A stretch of DNA of 64,000 nt from Bacteroidales bacterium (GTDB taxonomy: Bacteria > Bacteroidota > Bacteroidia > Bacteroidales > PXBB01): NCBI GenBank assembly GCA_028698995.1, contig JAQVVM010000001.1:140614-204613 (forward strand), read 5' to 3'. The notes under the pieces are model-generated. The model was given only the letters and a program-made list of their open reading frames with translations, did no database searches and had not been told where the DNA came from. Of the stretch, positions 45,476 to 56,838 are shown one piece after another. A program made the translations under genes and the position numbers. The stretch's first letter is position 1. Each line of letters opens with the position of its first letter.

Positions 45476-48400
45476 TTAGTTAATTACCAGTTTTTTAACA
45501 AGTCGTTGTCCTTCAAATTCAACGGAGTAATGATAGATGCCCTTTGCCATTTCTGCTGTCTGGAGCACTATTTCGTGGTACCCTGATGCCCTTGAAATGT
45601 TTTCCTCGTAAACTGTCTGTCCTAATGTATTTGTGAGCTTGAACACAACTTTGCCTTCTTTTGGTATATTAAAATTAATTGTAGTATAAAGTTGGGCTGG
45701 GTTGGGTATATTCTGTCCAAGACTAAAGTTGTCAGAGTTATAATCATCCCCGATACCAACAGTTCCCAAAATTGTTTTGCATACTTTGTCATTGGTTGCA
45801 TTCTGATCGTTAACCAATTGTGTCTCAACGCATAATACATAGTTGCCCGATAATGACATGTAGGTATTTGTAAAATCATAAATGATTTCTGCATTTGGAG
45901 CAAGGTTTCCAGTCCATGTTTCAACTGTTTGTGAACCAGCGTTAAGGTCATAAGCTATATCAATGCTGGTAAGAGGTTCAGTACCAAAATTCTTGATTTT
46001 TGCACTGATACTTACTTGTTGTCCAATTGTTGTCTGTGTACCGGGTGTGGTGATCTCCAAAACAGCAGCATCGTATTGTGCAGGGATTACTGTAATAGAA
46101 GTACAGGATGTATCGTTATTGGTATAAGTATCCCCACTGACGCGTGTCCATGCACAAAGGTTATAAGAAGCAGTTTGGGTTATAGGCATGTTAAATACAT
46201 AATTAACGGAATCGCCTGCCTGTAGATTTCCTGTCCATTGTTCCTGAACCGGAACTCCATTGTTAACTCTGTATCTTACAGGAATGGTTGTAAGTGGTCC
46301 TGTGCCTAAGTTTTTAATAGTAACTTCGACATTTTGAACTGAACCCGTTACTACCTGACCTGAAGGGTTGATGATAGCAGTTACACCTGCATCAGTAGGA
46401 ATCTGAGCCTGATAAATAACAAAGTCATCAATAGCCCAACCATTGAAATTATTTACAGAGTTATTAGCAAAGAAATTAAATCTGAACTGAATTGGTGCAG
46501 CGTAATTGTTGAATTGTGTCAGGTCAAATTCTGAATATACCCAGCCTCCTGAAGTTCCCGAAAATGCAGGTGCTCCATTTATGCTGGCAGTATTATACCA
46601 GTTTGTACCTAAAGGATCACTCACCACACCTAATGTTTGCCATGTCTGACCATTATTTGTTGTGTATTGTAATCTGCCACCGTCATTTCCGCTTTCTGTG
46701 TCGTACCAATGCCAGAAACCAATAACAGCATTATCAACATTCATAAAATTGAATCTAGGTGTTAACAGGTTGTAATTGCTGTTGTTGTCATAATTGCCTG
46801 CCAAATTAGTAGCCCAGACATTTACAGGGCTGTGTGCTGAATTGATAACACTTGCAGATGGAATACCAAGTTGCCATTGATTGGTGGCTCCTACAGTATA
46901 TAAATTCATAGCTCCTTCAAAATCATCATTGAATGGAGGTACAATTAACGGAATTCCGAATGCATCCTGACAAGTTGTATCATTGGCGTTATTGCCATCA
47001 TTACTTAACTGGGTATAGGCACACATTGTGAAATTTCCTGATGGTATTGTAAATCCTGTTGTAAAAGTATAATCAACTGTTGAGTCCGGAAGTAAAGTTC
47101 CTATCCATGTCTCAGTTACAGGAGTACCTCCATTAACGGTATATTTTACAGGAATATTTGTAAGCGTGTCTGATCCTAAATTCTGTATTTTCACTTCAGG
47201 AATAAATGCAGCGCTTCCATTTACAATTGGATCCAGATTATTGATAGCTATTACAGCAGCATCTCTTTGTTCGAGCAGACGAATATTGATATCGTCAATA
47301 TATGAATAATATATAGAACCTGGGCTATAAGCTAGCCATGCAAAATAATATACACCTGTAGTTGTTACATTAACAATACTTGAAGCCAGCTGATGGGTAG
47401 TATTTGTAAAACTGTTCAAATCCAATAAAGTATCCTGCATAGCCGCAGGGGTGTTGTCAGTGCCAAACAGGAGTGCTACATTTTGAGGGTAAGAGGTAGA
47501 TTCTGCACGGTAATAGAATTCAATTTTGTATGATTTGCCCCCTTCTAAAGAGAAGCAGGGGGTAAATAGCCAATCTCCACCAGTATTGGCAGAAGTGTTA
47601 TAAAAACGTGCTGAATAGGAACCAGTATGTGAAAATGTTGTACTTGAGTATTGTGGTTGCCATGTATAATTATTGGCATTAACATCTAATACAGTCCAGT
47701 TACTTACATCTTCGTTGAGTTCAAAGCCCATGGTATAAGCCGAAGCAGCAATGTCATGTCCTGTGTTAATAACAAATGTCATGGTGTCGTTAAATGACAA
47801 CTGATCACCAGTTAAATTGGTTGTGATATGAACATTAAATATACCATGTGCAGAGAAGTCAAAAGGAGTGGTGAATGTAAATGTATCAACGGTAGATGAA
47901 GGAACAGATTGGTTGAATGTTTGACTGACAGGAGTGCTGCCATTTACACTGTATGAAATTGAAATGTTGTTAAAAGCATTCAAACCTGAATTATAAACAA
48001 TAACACTTATCTGTTCGGCATTTGATAAACCACAAGTTGATTCGGGTGCATACAATGCGATAGGACCGGCATCAATATTTGCAGGAACATATTCATCAGC
48101 ACCAATACAAGGAGTCAGCACATTCCTAATATCACCGTCAAAGTCATCAGTAATACCGGCAATTGTTTGACCTCCCTGATAAAGCTGGGTTGTAAGGGCA
48201 TGCAAATTACTGTTTGAGTAATAATTAGGATTACCTTCTTTTGATGCAGTATCATTACCAACCGGAATATTGACAGCTTTGAGGGCTGCTAAGTTGGCAT
48301 AATCAGAACCATATTTAACGAATTTTGATCCATTGCTAAAATAGTTGTTATTATTCATTTGTGTTTGGTTGGCAGGTGTAGCAATGTTAACAGCATAACC

Positions 48401-51400
48401 TGTACTTCCGCCGGTATAAGCAAAGGAGTTGTTTCGAATATCCATTTGAGTTGCTGATGACAATGCATATAATGCATTACCTAGATCAGCATTCATATTA
48501 ATACTGTTATAATACAAACCAATATTTGCAGAACTTGTAATATAAATACCGGACGTTGAAGCAGATGTTAAGTTCTGGAATCCGCCACCAATCATGTTGT
48601 TTGCAATTATTGATTTGTTTGTTGAGGCATTTGAGGATGATACATAAATGCCATATAAACCCGCATTAATAATATTATTCTTTGTTACTTTAAATGGACC
48701 TGTAACATAATTCACATACATACCATAGTTAGAGGTGGTAATAGTTCCAGCGTTTCTCATTCTGATATTATTTCCGATTACATCAGGCATATTGTTATAA
48801 TACATATAAATGCCATAGTAGTAAGCATCCTCTATGGTGTTGTTATAAATTTTTATATTGCTGAGGGTAGTTGCTGAAGCACCATATATTATTGTGCCAT
48901 AATAACCGCCCCTGATTGTATTGTTTTCGACCAACAAATTATTTACACTATTACCTGTCGTTGTTGCTGAAGTAATTGAACCTGAGGCTACAATACCAGC
49001 ATAATTTGTCGAAGATGCAGTGGCAATAGTATTAATAGTACAGTTGGTTATCTGAATATCTGAACAGACATTTGTCATGTGGATACCATATCCATAAGTA
49101 GCAGTAGCGGGAATATTAATAATGAGGCTGTCGAGTTTAATGTATTGAGCGCCGTTAAGTAAAATAACAGCTCTGTCGTTTGTTGTTGTTGGCTCATAAT
49201 TAATAATAGCACCGGGTTGCCCTTCAAATGTGATGGTATTGGTTGCCGAAACACCGGTGTAAGCTTCCAGGACAATGCGTTCGGGATAAGTGCCGGGATT
49301 GACTTTAAAAGTAACCGGACAACCCACTCCATAATTTTCTAATGCGTAAATGGCATCGGCAAAGGTTGGAAAATTAGCGTTTGTACCACCAATAGTTAAA
49401 AGTCCGCACAAAGGTTCAAAAGCTTCAATTAAAGCAGAAGCTGTATCATTTAAGAGCATAGGATCTGTTACACCATTAGGATTCGATGTCCATGCAACGA
49501 GATTGTTGTTGCCCAAAACAGGAGTAAATGCACCTAAGTTCACCTGAGCTGTTTGGCTTGTACTAAGGTTGCCATTCCAGGTAAAAGGTAATTGTAACAC
49601 ACCATTATTCATCCAGTTAACAGTTACGGATGTAAGAGGACTGGAGCCAAAATTCTGGATGGTTACATAAGCATCCTGAGATTGAAGGTTTGTTGGAGAA
49701 AGGGGCAAATCAACAGAAATAACACCTGCATCTACAGCAGGGTTACCTGTGACAATAGCCCATACTTCAGTACGTGGGCTTTGGCAGCCACTTCCTGAAC
49801 CAACCTGCCAGTTATAGAAGAAGTAATAATACTCGGGATAGCCTGTAAAGCTGTTTCCTGTAATTGAAATTTGTCCGGGAATTGTGTAGGGGTAATTGGC
49901 ACCGGTAGTATTTCTCCACATGCCTGGGCTTACTCCAAAGATAATTCGATAATTAGAACCAAAAGGAACATCAAAGTCAACAGGTGCTGTTTCGCGCTGT
50001 CCTGTGGCAACTGTGGTAACACCGCTGTAACTTTGTAACATAGCTCCTGTATTATCTAAAAGGCGTATTTCATAAGCTGCTCCAGCTGCTACAGAAGGGA
50101 ATATGTCAATACTTGCAATATTTACACCGGCAGGATTAAGAACATCAAAAATCATGTAATAAGTAGTGTTTGCATAAGAACTGGATGTGCCAATAGATAA
50201 ATCGTAAGCACCTACAAAAGCAGTTCCCGTACCCTCACTGGCAGCAACATAATAAGGTGTATTTCCATATAATAATGGTGTGGTATAAGTTGCACCTGTA
50301 TCTAATACTGTAGTACTTGAAGGTGTGGCATACCAACTGAGGTCGAAACCTGATATGGCTCCAACAGTTGCAGAAGTACCGTAAGGTACGGTATCGTGGT
50401 CTGCAATTGGTGAAGGTGGGGTGTAAGATAATGTTACTGCTGTTTGTGTTGTATCATTAGCTTGATAGGGATCGTTAGGGTGATTTAAGTAAGCCACAAT
50501 ATTAAGTATTGTATCCCCTGATGTAAGATTAATATTAATTGGTGTTGTAAAAGTAAAAGGAATTGTGTCTCCAGATGGGATAGTTGTGCTTACTGTTTCA
50601 GTAACAGGAGTGCCGTTATTAATTTTATAAGAAGCTGTTAAATTGCTGGTAATAGCCATTGAGCCGCTGTTTGAAATAAGGATAGAAACAGCTTCCGTAT
50701 TGTCGGTGCAACTCTCGTTAATAGGAGCAGTAATAGCAGTTACACCTGCTTCATACTGTGGTAAATTAACGTAAGCTTCAACGGGAATTCTGCTGCTGAA
50801 GCAACCTGGAGCACCCACCTTCCAATTATAAAAATAGTAATAAAGTTCAGGATGTAAAGTACTGGAATATGTTCCACTGGTAATTGAAACCACCCCTGGA
50901 ATTGTATAAGGATAGGGTGGGGCAGGTTGACTAGAAGGGTGAAACAATAATCCGGAAATGCCTGATGATTTTGCCGTCATTACCAACCTTAATTGAGAGG
51001 CAGCTTGAATATTAAAATTAAGCTCCACTTCCTGAGGGGTAAGATTTGTAGATTGAACCATTCCCATTACGTTTACAACCGCTTGGTGAAGTACGTTTCC
51101 GGCAGTATTTATTACACTGATAGTAACATCCCCTGCTGTATTATTGGCAGAAGCGTTTGGATATACCACCACACTTTTTAAAGTGAAATTTGTAAGGGCA
51201 TCAAAATAAAGTCCGTATGTTGATAAGCCTGAACCGCTTGTACCATTAACAGATGATTGCATCCCAACATATTGTAATGTATTGTTAGATGCTTCTGCAT
51301 AGAAATTTGTTGTGGTAAACAGGGGTGGGGTAATAAGTGTGTCTCCGGTATGTATTGGTGTTTGAGAAGTTGGACTTGTGTACCAAAGAATATTAGCATT

Positions 51401-54400
51401 AGATGAAGCAATTAGCTCTGCTTGCTGTCCGTAATTAATAGTGTCAGGTGTACCGACAGGAAGGTTTGGTGTAATTGAAGATTCTATATCTTTTGATATA
51501 CTGTCGTTATAAGTGAACGGGTCGTTCAGTAAATTGATCCAAGCATTGATTTTAAATGTAGAGTCAACGGTTGTGCTCAAATCAACCAGTGTATTGAATT
51601 TAAATAAAAGTGTATCAAGTACATTAATTGAGGCGGTAACATTTTCAGTAACAACTGAAGGGTTACCAACTACCTGATAGCTGGCAGTAAAATTGCCGTT
51701 AATGATGCTGCCTCCTGTGTTTACTATTTTAATACCAACAGTATCCATACCTAAATCACACCCTTCAGATGGTAAAGGCATGGCTATAAGAGAGGCCTCT
51801 TGAGACGGAATAAGCTTAATATTAATATCGTCAATAAAGGTGTAGTAATTTGCAGCAGGGCTTGTGGCATGCCAACCGAAATAATAGTTGCCTGTAGTTG
51901 GAACAGAAACATAAGCAGAAGCAGATTGGTAAGTGGTATTGGTAATCATGTTTAGATTAACCAAGGTGTCTGTAAAAGCCACAGGAATAGGGGCATTGCC
52001 CAACATAAGAGTTACTTTTTGCGGGTATGTTGCATTTTCGACCCTGTACCAGAATTTGATTTCGTAAGTGTTACCTGCAATAAAATCAAAACAATCCGTT
52101 ATCAACCAGTCGTTTCCAGGGTTTGTTGTTCCATTGTAAAATCTTGCACTTTGAGAGCCTGTATGTGCATAAGTCGTACTGTTATAACCGGGTTCCCATT
52201 TTCTGCTATCGTTATTTACATCTATAACCGTCCAAGCACTGTAATTTTCAGTTGTTTCAAATCCCATAGTATATTCACTTGCATAGAAATCGTGTTTAGG
52301 TTGTAATGCAATTAACATAGAGTCGTTAAGCAAAAATTGATCACCTGTAAGGGTAACTTTGTACTTGATATTATAGATTATGTTTTGTGAAAGATCAGCT
52401 GTTGTTGCAAAGGTATAGGTGTGAAGCGAATCTGTTGCTAATGAACCGTTAAAGGTTTCTGTTACAGTCGTGCCACCATTAATTGAATAAGAAATATTAA
52501 AGGTATTTACAGTTGAAAAACCATAATTTTTAACTTTTACAGACATGGTTGTTGCTGCACTAATGGCACATTTGTTTAATGGAGAAACAACTTCTACCAC
52601 ACCCATATCAAGGTTAATAGGGCTAAATTCTGTTGCTCCTATGTCGGGTGTGCTTGGATGTCGTGGGTTCCCATCTATATCATCGGTTACTGAAGCAATA
52701 GGTGTTCCAACATTGTTTAACTGTGTGCTGAAAGTATATAAGTTATTGGGAGCAACAAAGTTTGGATTGGTATTAATAGAATTTACATCTTGTGAAGTAA
52801 ATGTTTTCCATGCGGTTAAAGTGGTGATATCAGCACCACCATAAGCAAATACCCCATAAGTGCCTCCCACATAATAGTCGTTGTAATTAATCTGACCGAA
52901 AGTTGTGCCTGTTACAGCATAAATAGTATAGGCTTTAGAGCCGGCTAAACCTGTCATAGTGTTTGAAAGGATGTTGTTTCTTATATCCAAGCCTGTTGCT
53001 GTATTAACTGTAATCATAATGGCTGCAGACATACTGGCTGCTGTGCCAGTTGTAGGTGCGCCGTACATATTAATACTGTTATGCCAAATTTTATGACCTG
53101 TTCCACCTGTAATTCTTATCCCGAAAGGATTCCATAAAGTACTTGTTAAGCTATAATTAGAAGTAACAATATCTGAAATAAAGTTATTAGAAATTTCTAC
53201 ACCTGATGTACCGGTTCCAGATGCTATGTTTATTCCATAGGCACCATAACCGGATGTGCTGGTTGATCTTTGTCCATAAATTCTATTCTTTTTTATTTTT
53301 GCATCGGTAACATCTGTGCCAATTTCAACCCCGGAAACATTAACAGAGGTTGATACCCGTTGGTTAAACACTTCATTGGCTTCAACCAAAGGTGCATTGG
53401 CTCCTGCAATGTCAACACCTCTATATAAAACATATTCTGATGCCGTATTAGAGCCAATTATATTATTCTTAATTATCAGGTTATTGTTTTTTGCTGTTGA
53501 TGCTGCTCGTGCATAAATTCCAAAATAGGCTTTAGTGATTAGGTTATTTTGAATTGTCAGGTTATTATTATTGCCTGTTGCTGAGGTTGAAATACTTGTA
53601 CCCCCTGCATGAATACCAAATGTTGAAGTAACAGTATTTGAGCCTGCTGCAATGTTTAAATTCTTAAGTGTAATATAATCGCTTGTTCCACTTATCCATA
53701 TTGCAGCAGTATTGGTATTTGTAGCGTTATTTATTATGCTGAAGTCTCTGCTGTTGGTGCCATTGTTTGACCCATCAATAGTGTAGTACATGGCATTATT
53801 AATACGTACTACAAATGTGTCCGATACAGATAAAATGACTGTTGCACCGGCGTCCGGTATTATTTTTACGGTATTTGTTGCTGATGCTCCGTTGTATGCG
53901 GGTAATAATAATTTTTCGTTATAAGTGCCACTGCGTACTTTAAAAGTTACGGGTCCAGAAACACCATAATTTGCCAATGCATATTGTGCTGTAGCAAAAT
54001 CATTAAAATTAGGATTCGTACCACCAATTGTATAAATACCATTTAAGGGGTCAAATGCATTAATAATTTTACTTGCTGTATCATTCAGTGGCATGGGATC
54101 GCTTACTCCGTTTGGGTTTGAAACCCATGCAACAATGTTATTGTTTCCCAAAATAGGTGTAAAAGAACCAATATCTACAGAAGCCGTTTGATTTGAAGCA
54201 AGATTGCCGTTCCATGTATGTGCTAATTGAGTTATGCCATTATTTTCCCAATTAATTGTAACAGAAGTAAGAGGACTTGTTCCAAAGTTTTGAATTGTTA
54301 CAAAAACATTCTGTGTTTGCAAATTGGTAGGAGATATTGGCTGGTCAATGGAAACCACACCTGCATCAACAGAAGGATTACCGGTTACAATAGCCCATAC

Positions 54401-56125
54401 CTCTGTTCTGGAGCTTTCACAGCCGGTACTTGGTATAACAACACCTGTATTAGGTGTGTTTGGGTTCTGTGGTACACTTGCAGTTGCAGAAGCCCAGTTG
54501 GCAGAAGATTTGGTGTAGGGGCCATTCAGTCGGTTGCCGGAACCGGATACTGCCGGTGTAGTGCCGGTCCAGTGTGCGGTTGTAACCCCTGAGCTGACAG
54601 GGAAAGTAAGGTTGCCGAAAATAACAGCATCAACGATTTCTCCACCTGGTTTTTTGAGAATATAGCCCTTTGCTGTTGTTGAGCTTTGGGTTAAGGTATG
54701 GCCAGAATGGTAATAGAAATTTGAAGGACTTGGAGTGCTTGTCGATAACTGACCAGTTGCAATAATACAAGTGCCGTTAGGACTTAAAATGGTTCCATTG
54801 CCTAAAGTCTGAGCACCTTCGAGGGCAGTACCGGTCCATATTTCAAGAATATATCCTGATAAATTACCACCGGGAGGGCCTGTAATTTCGACATAATCAT
54901 CAGCGATTAAATATGCAGGCCAACCTGCAGTGGGTACACCGGGAGCTGCTTTATAATGACAAATTTCGGTAAACATGAAACCCCCGCCGGATCCACTCTG
55001 AGCACTTGCATAATAAGCCTTATTCCCATAAAGCACAGGTGTTGTAAAGGTTGCACCTGTGTCTAATACTGTTGGGCTTGTTGGTGTAGCATACCATTTG
55101 ATATTATTCGTTGAAATGGCTCCTAAAGTTGCTGTATTGCCATAAATAATGGTATCGTGGTCAGCTAAAGGAGCGGGTGGTGTGTATAAAAATTTAACAT
55201 CTTTTCCTAAGGTGTCGTTTGTCAGGAAAGGGTCGGCAGCCATATTCACATATGTTTTTAAATACAAAGTAGAGTCAGCACCTTGTAAAACAAAGTTAAT
55301 AGGTGTGGTGAAATTATAGGTTATGGAATCACCTGGAGCAATGGTTGTGTTTACAGTCTCATTTACCGGAGCTGCATTGCCAAGTTTATAAGATGCCGTA
55401 AAGGGTGTATTTACCGGATCAGTACCAACATTGCCAACAATAATACTAACAGTTTCGTTCCCATTATAACATTCATCACCTTCCGGAGATATAATTTTTT
55501 TCAAAACCAAATTATTTAAGTAAGGTTGAACCGTCACCTTAATATCATCAATCAACCAGCCGTAATTACCGGCATGTCCTGTGTTGTTGCCGTCAGAAAG
55601 TTTAAACCGAACTTTTACATTGGCCTGATTAGCAGCCAATGATGATATGTTGAAAGTCTCGGTTTTCCACCACGTGTTTTGAGGCACGGTGGCAGCATTA
55701 CTAGGTTCCCAAATGCTATAGGCTGCGGCAGTAAACTTATCTCCGGCTGTACCAAACTGACCGCTGCCCAGATAATGGGTGCCAGTAAGCTTGGTCCATG
55801 TACTGCCATTATTGATAGATACTTCAATTTCTGCAGCGTCGAAAAATTCAATTTTACAAATTTGAGCAAATTCAAGTATTACATAAGTGTTTCCTAATGT
55901 ACTAAAGGATGCCGTAGTTAAGTAAGATGTGTCTGCTTGCGCAACCCTGCTGGAGTCAGAATAGGTGCCGGTATTGGCAAGGGCGCTTGAACGATTCCAT
56001 CCCGGAACACCTGAAGATGTTACGGATAATGGCAATGTTTCAAATGTCTCGTTATAAATTACTGTTTGAGCGTTCAACGCTACAAAAGCAATTAAAAAGG
56101 CTGTTAGAAAATACAAACGTTTCAT
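45476..56125 (-). CDS. Giant modular T9SS-secreted adhesin-like protein
   Basis: A 3549-residue protein. The signal peptide is 1-19 (LNAQ). Next are a MAM/cleaved-adhesin-like module (about 25-200), CARDB-type Ig domains (VGTDPVNTPFTASYKLGN...), a lamin-tail-like domain (FTEICHYKAAPG; about 385-560) and a first beta-helix array (about 730-1130). Alternating CARDB and cleaved-adhesin domains lead to a second beta-helix array (about 2290-2650). Another CARDB series, a MAM-like domain (FNDDFEGAMNLY) and a type A T9SS domain (FSLGQNIPNPAQLYTTINF ... QRLVKKLVIN) close it. Long blocks are internally duplicated. There is no enzymatic motif; attachment or gliding-related adhesion is inference. Confidence 0.85.
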   Translation of the reverse strand: MKRLYFLTAFLIAFVALNAQTVIYNETFETLPLSVTSSGVPGWNRSSALANTGTYSDSSRVAQADTSYLTTASFSTLGNTYVILEFAQICKIEFFDAAEIEVSINNGSTWTKLTGTHYLGSGQFGTAGDKFTAAAYSIWEPSNAATVPQNTWWKTETFNISSLAANQANVKVRFKLSDGNNTGHAGNYGWLIDDIKVTVQPYLNNLVLKKIISPEGDECYNGNETVSIIVGNVGTDPVNTPFTASYKLGNAAPVNETVNTTIAPGDSITYNFTTPINFVLQGADSTLYLKTYVNMAADPFLTNDTLGKDVKFLYTPPAPLADHDTIIYGNTATLGAISTNNIKWYATPTSPTVLDTGATFTTPVLYGNKAYYASAQSGSGGGFMFTEICHYKAAPGVPTAGWPAYLIADDYVEITGPPGGNLSGYILEIWTGTALEGAQTLGNGTILSPNGTCIIATGQLSTSTPSPSNFYYHSGHTLTQSSTTAKGYILKKPGGEIVDAVIFGNLTFPVSSGVTTAHWTGTTPAVSGSGNRLNGPYTKSSANWASATASVPQNPNTPNTGVVIPSTGCESSRTEVWAIVTGNPSVDAGVVSIDQPISPTNLQTQNVFVTIQNFGTSPLTSVTINWENNGITQLAHTWNGNLASNQTASVDIGSFTPILGNNNIVAWVSNPNGVSDPMPLNDTASKIINAFDPLNGIYTIGGTNPNFNDFATAQYALANYGVSGPVTFKVRSGTYNEKLLLPAYNGASATNTVKIIPDAGATVILSVSDTFVVRINNAMYYTIDGSNNGTNSRDFSIINNATNTNTAAIWISGTSDYITLKNLNIAAGSNTVTSTFGIHAGGTSISTSATGNNNNLTIQNNLITKAYFGIYARAASTAKNNNLIIKNNIIGSNTASEYVLYRGVDIAGANAPLVEANEVFNQRVSTSVNVSGVEIGTDVTDAKIKKNRIYGQRSTSTSGYGAYGINIASGTGTSGVEISNNFISDIVTSNYSLTSTLWNPFGIRITGGTGHKIWHNSINMYGAPTTGTAASMSAAIMITVNTATGLDIRNNILSNTMTGLAGSKAYTIYAVTGTTFGQINYNDYYVGGTYGVFAYGGADITTLTAWKTFTSQDVNSINTNPNFVAPNNLYTFSTQLNNVGTPIASVTDDIDGNPRHPSTPDIGATEFSPINLDMGVVEVVSPLNKCAISAATTMSVKVKNYGFSTVNTFNISYSINGGTTVTETFNGSLATDSLHTYTFATTADLSQNIIYNIKYKVTLTGDQFLLNDSMLIALQPKHDFYASEYTMGFETTENYSAWTVIDVNNDSRKWEPGYNSTTYAHTGSQSARFYNGTTNPGNDWLITDCFDFIAGNTYEIKFWYRVENATYPQKVTLMLGNAPIPVAFTDTLVNLNMITNTTYQSASAYVSVPTTGNYYFGWHATSPAANYYTFIDDINIKLIPSQEASLIAMPLPSEGCDLGMDTVGIKIVNTGGSIINGNFTASYQVVGNPSVVTENVTASINVLDTLLFKFNTLVDLSTTVDSTFKINAWINLLNDPFTYNDSISKDIESSITPNLPVGTPDTINYGQQAELIASSNANILWYTSPTSQTPIHTGDTLITPPLFTTTNFYAEASNNTLQYVGMQSSVNGTSGSGLSTYGLYFDALTNFTLKSVVVYPNASANNTAGDVTISVINTAGNVLHQAVVNVMGMVQSTNLTPQEVELNFNIQAASQLRLVMTAKSSGISGLLFHPSSQPAPPYPYTIPGVVSITSGTYSSTLHPELYYYFYNWKVGAPGCFSSRIPVEAYVNLPQYEAGVTAITAPINESCTDNTEAVSILISNSGSMAITSNLTASYKINNGTPVTETVSTTIPSGDTIPFTFTTPININLTSGDTILNIVAYLNHPNDPYQANDTTQTAVTLSYTPPSPIADHDTVPYGTSATVGAISGFDLSWYATPSSTTVLDTGATYTTPLLYGNTPYYVAASEGTGTAFVGAYDLSIGTSSSYANTTYYMIFDVLNPAGVNIASIDIFPSVAAGAAYEIRLLDNTGAMLQSYSGVTTVATGQRETAPVDFDVPFGSNYRIIFGVSPGMWRNTTGANYPYTIPGQISITGNSFTGYPEYYYFFYNWQVGSGSGCQSPRTEVWAIVTGNPAVDAGVISVDLPLSPTNLQSQDAYVTIQNFGSSPLTSVTVNWMNNGVLQLPFTWNGNLSTSQTAQVNLGAFTPVLGNNNLVAWTSNPNGVTDPMLLNDTASALIEAFEPLCGLLTIGGTNANFPTFADAIYALENYGVGCPVTFKVNPGTYPERIVLEAYTGVSATNTITFEGQPGAIINYEPTTTNDRAVILLNGAQYIKLDSLIINIPATATYGYGIHMTNVCSDIQITNCTINTIATASSTNYAGIVASGSITSATTTGNSVNNLLVENNTIRGGYYGTIIYGASATTLSNIKIYNNTIEDAYYYGIYMYYNNMPDVIGNNIRMRNAGTITTSNYGMYVNYVTGPFKVTKNNIINAGLYGIYVSSSNASTNKSIIANNMIGGGFQNLTSASTSGIYITSSANIGLYYNSINMNADLGNALYALSSATQMDIRNNSFAYTGGSTGYAVNIATPANQTQMNNNNYFSNGSKFVKYGSDYANLAALKAVNIPVGNDTASKEGNPNYYSNSNLHALTTQLYQGGQTIAGITDDFDGDIRNVLTPCIGADEYVPANIDAGPIALYAPESTCGLSNAEQISVIVYNSGLNAFNNISISYSVNGSTPVSQTFNQSVPSSTVDTFTFTTPFDFSAHGIFNVHITTNLTGDQLSFNDTMTFVINTGHDIAASAYTMGFELNEDVSNWTVLDVNANNYTWQPQYSSTTFSHTGSYSARFYNTSANTGGDWLFTPCFSLEGGKSYKIEFYYRAESTSYPQNVALLFGTDNTPAAMQDTLLDLNSFTNTTHQLASSIVNVTTTGVYYFAWLAYSPGSIYYSYIDDINIRLLEQRDAAVIAINNLDPIVNGSAAFIPEVKIQNLGSDTLTNIPVKYTVNGGTPVTETWIGTLLPDSTVDYTFTTGFTIPSGNFTMCAYTQLSNDGNNANDTTCQDAFGIPLIVPPFNDDFEGAMNLYTVGATNQWQLGIPSASVINSAHSPVNVWATNLAGNYDNNSNYNLLTPRFNFMNVDNAVIGFWHWYDTESGNDGGRLQYTTNNGQTWQTLGVVSDPLGTNWYNTASINGAPAFSGTSGGWVYSEFDLTQFNNYAAPIQFRFNFFANNSVNNFNGWAIDDFVIYQAQIPTDAGVTAIINPSGQVVTGSVQNVEVTIKNLGTGPLTTIPVRYRVNNGVPVQEQWTGNLQAGDSVNYVFNMPITQTASYNLCAWTRVSGDTYTNNDTSCTSITVIPAQYDAAVLEITTPGTQTTIGQQVSISAKIKNFGTEPLTSIDIAYDLNAGSQTVETWTGNLAPNAEIIYDFTNTYMSLSGNYVLCVETQLVNDQNATNDKVCKTILGTVGIGDDYNSDNFSLGQNIPNPAQLYTTINFNIPKEGKVVFKLTNTLGQTVYEENISRASGYHEIVLQTAEMAKGIYHYSVEFEGQRLVKKLVIN

Positions 56126-56606
56126 AAAATTGATTATTAAGTAAATATTAAATTGATTTCAAAAATTAGTTGTAAAAAAATGCTAGTTAATAAGAATAAT
56201 TTTAAATAATTATTTTCATGGTTTTTATACGGTATTTGTAAAGATAGTTTTTTTTTGTTAAAAGTATGGTTTTTTTAACTTTTTTTATGTTTCGTTTTTT
56301 AACAAATTGAAAAACAATTAGTTGGAAATGTATTTTGTGGCACAATGATAATTTTGTAAAGATTTGATAATCAGGTCTATAAGAAATAATAATATTTTTT
56401 TTAATAAATCAATTCAGAAAAGACAGATTTTTTGAATAATTTTTAAATACGAAGCTAATATAAAAAAAATGATTGAAAGTAAAGCTGTTTAATTATCAAT
56501 ATAAAATTATTAAAGATAATAGTAAAGGTTATTAAGATAAATAAGTTGCAATTATGATTATATATGAATTATTCAATAAATAAAATCAAGCTTATTTGCA
56601 GAATGT

Positions 56607-56838
56607 AGTTTCAATTCCAGTATGGTACGATTATAATATGAAGCAAGAGTTATAGTTTGAGCAAGAGTTGTTTTTTTATATCTATATGATACGATTTAAG
56701 ATAATTTTCAACTTTTCACTTTCAACTATCAACTATTTTAAAAGTTTCAATTCCAGTATGGTACGATTAAAGGGCAATCCAAAGAATCAGAGATAACGGT
56801 ATATACACGTTTCAATTCCAATATCATTTACATTGCCG
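56607..56838. CRISPR. Decayed CRISPR-like mini-array without cas genes
   Basis: A 27-nt sequence starting AGTTTCAATTCCAG and ending GGTACGATTA is identical at 56607-56633 and 56743-56769. A degraded copy lies between them (about 56670-56700, keeping GATACGATTTAAG), and a 3'-degraded copy at 56809 keeps GTTTCAATTCCA. Starts are about 62, 74 and 65 bp apart, giving spacer-like gaps of 32-43 nt. The GTTTCAAT start is typical of CRISPR repeats. No cas gene is in the window. The preceding 56126-56606 is AT-rich with no gene seen. Confidence 0.6.
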
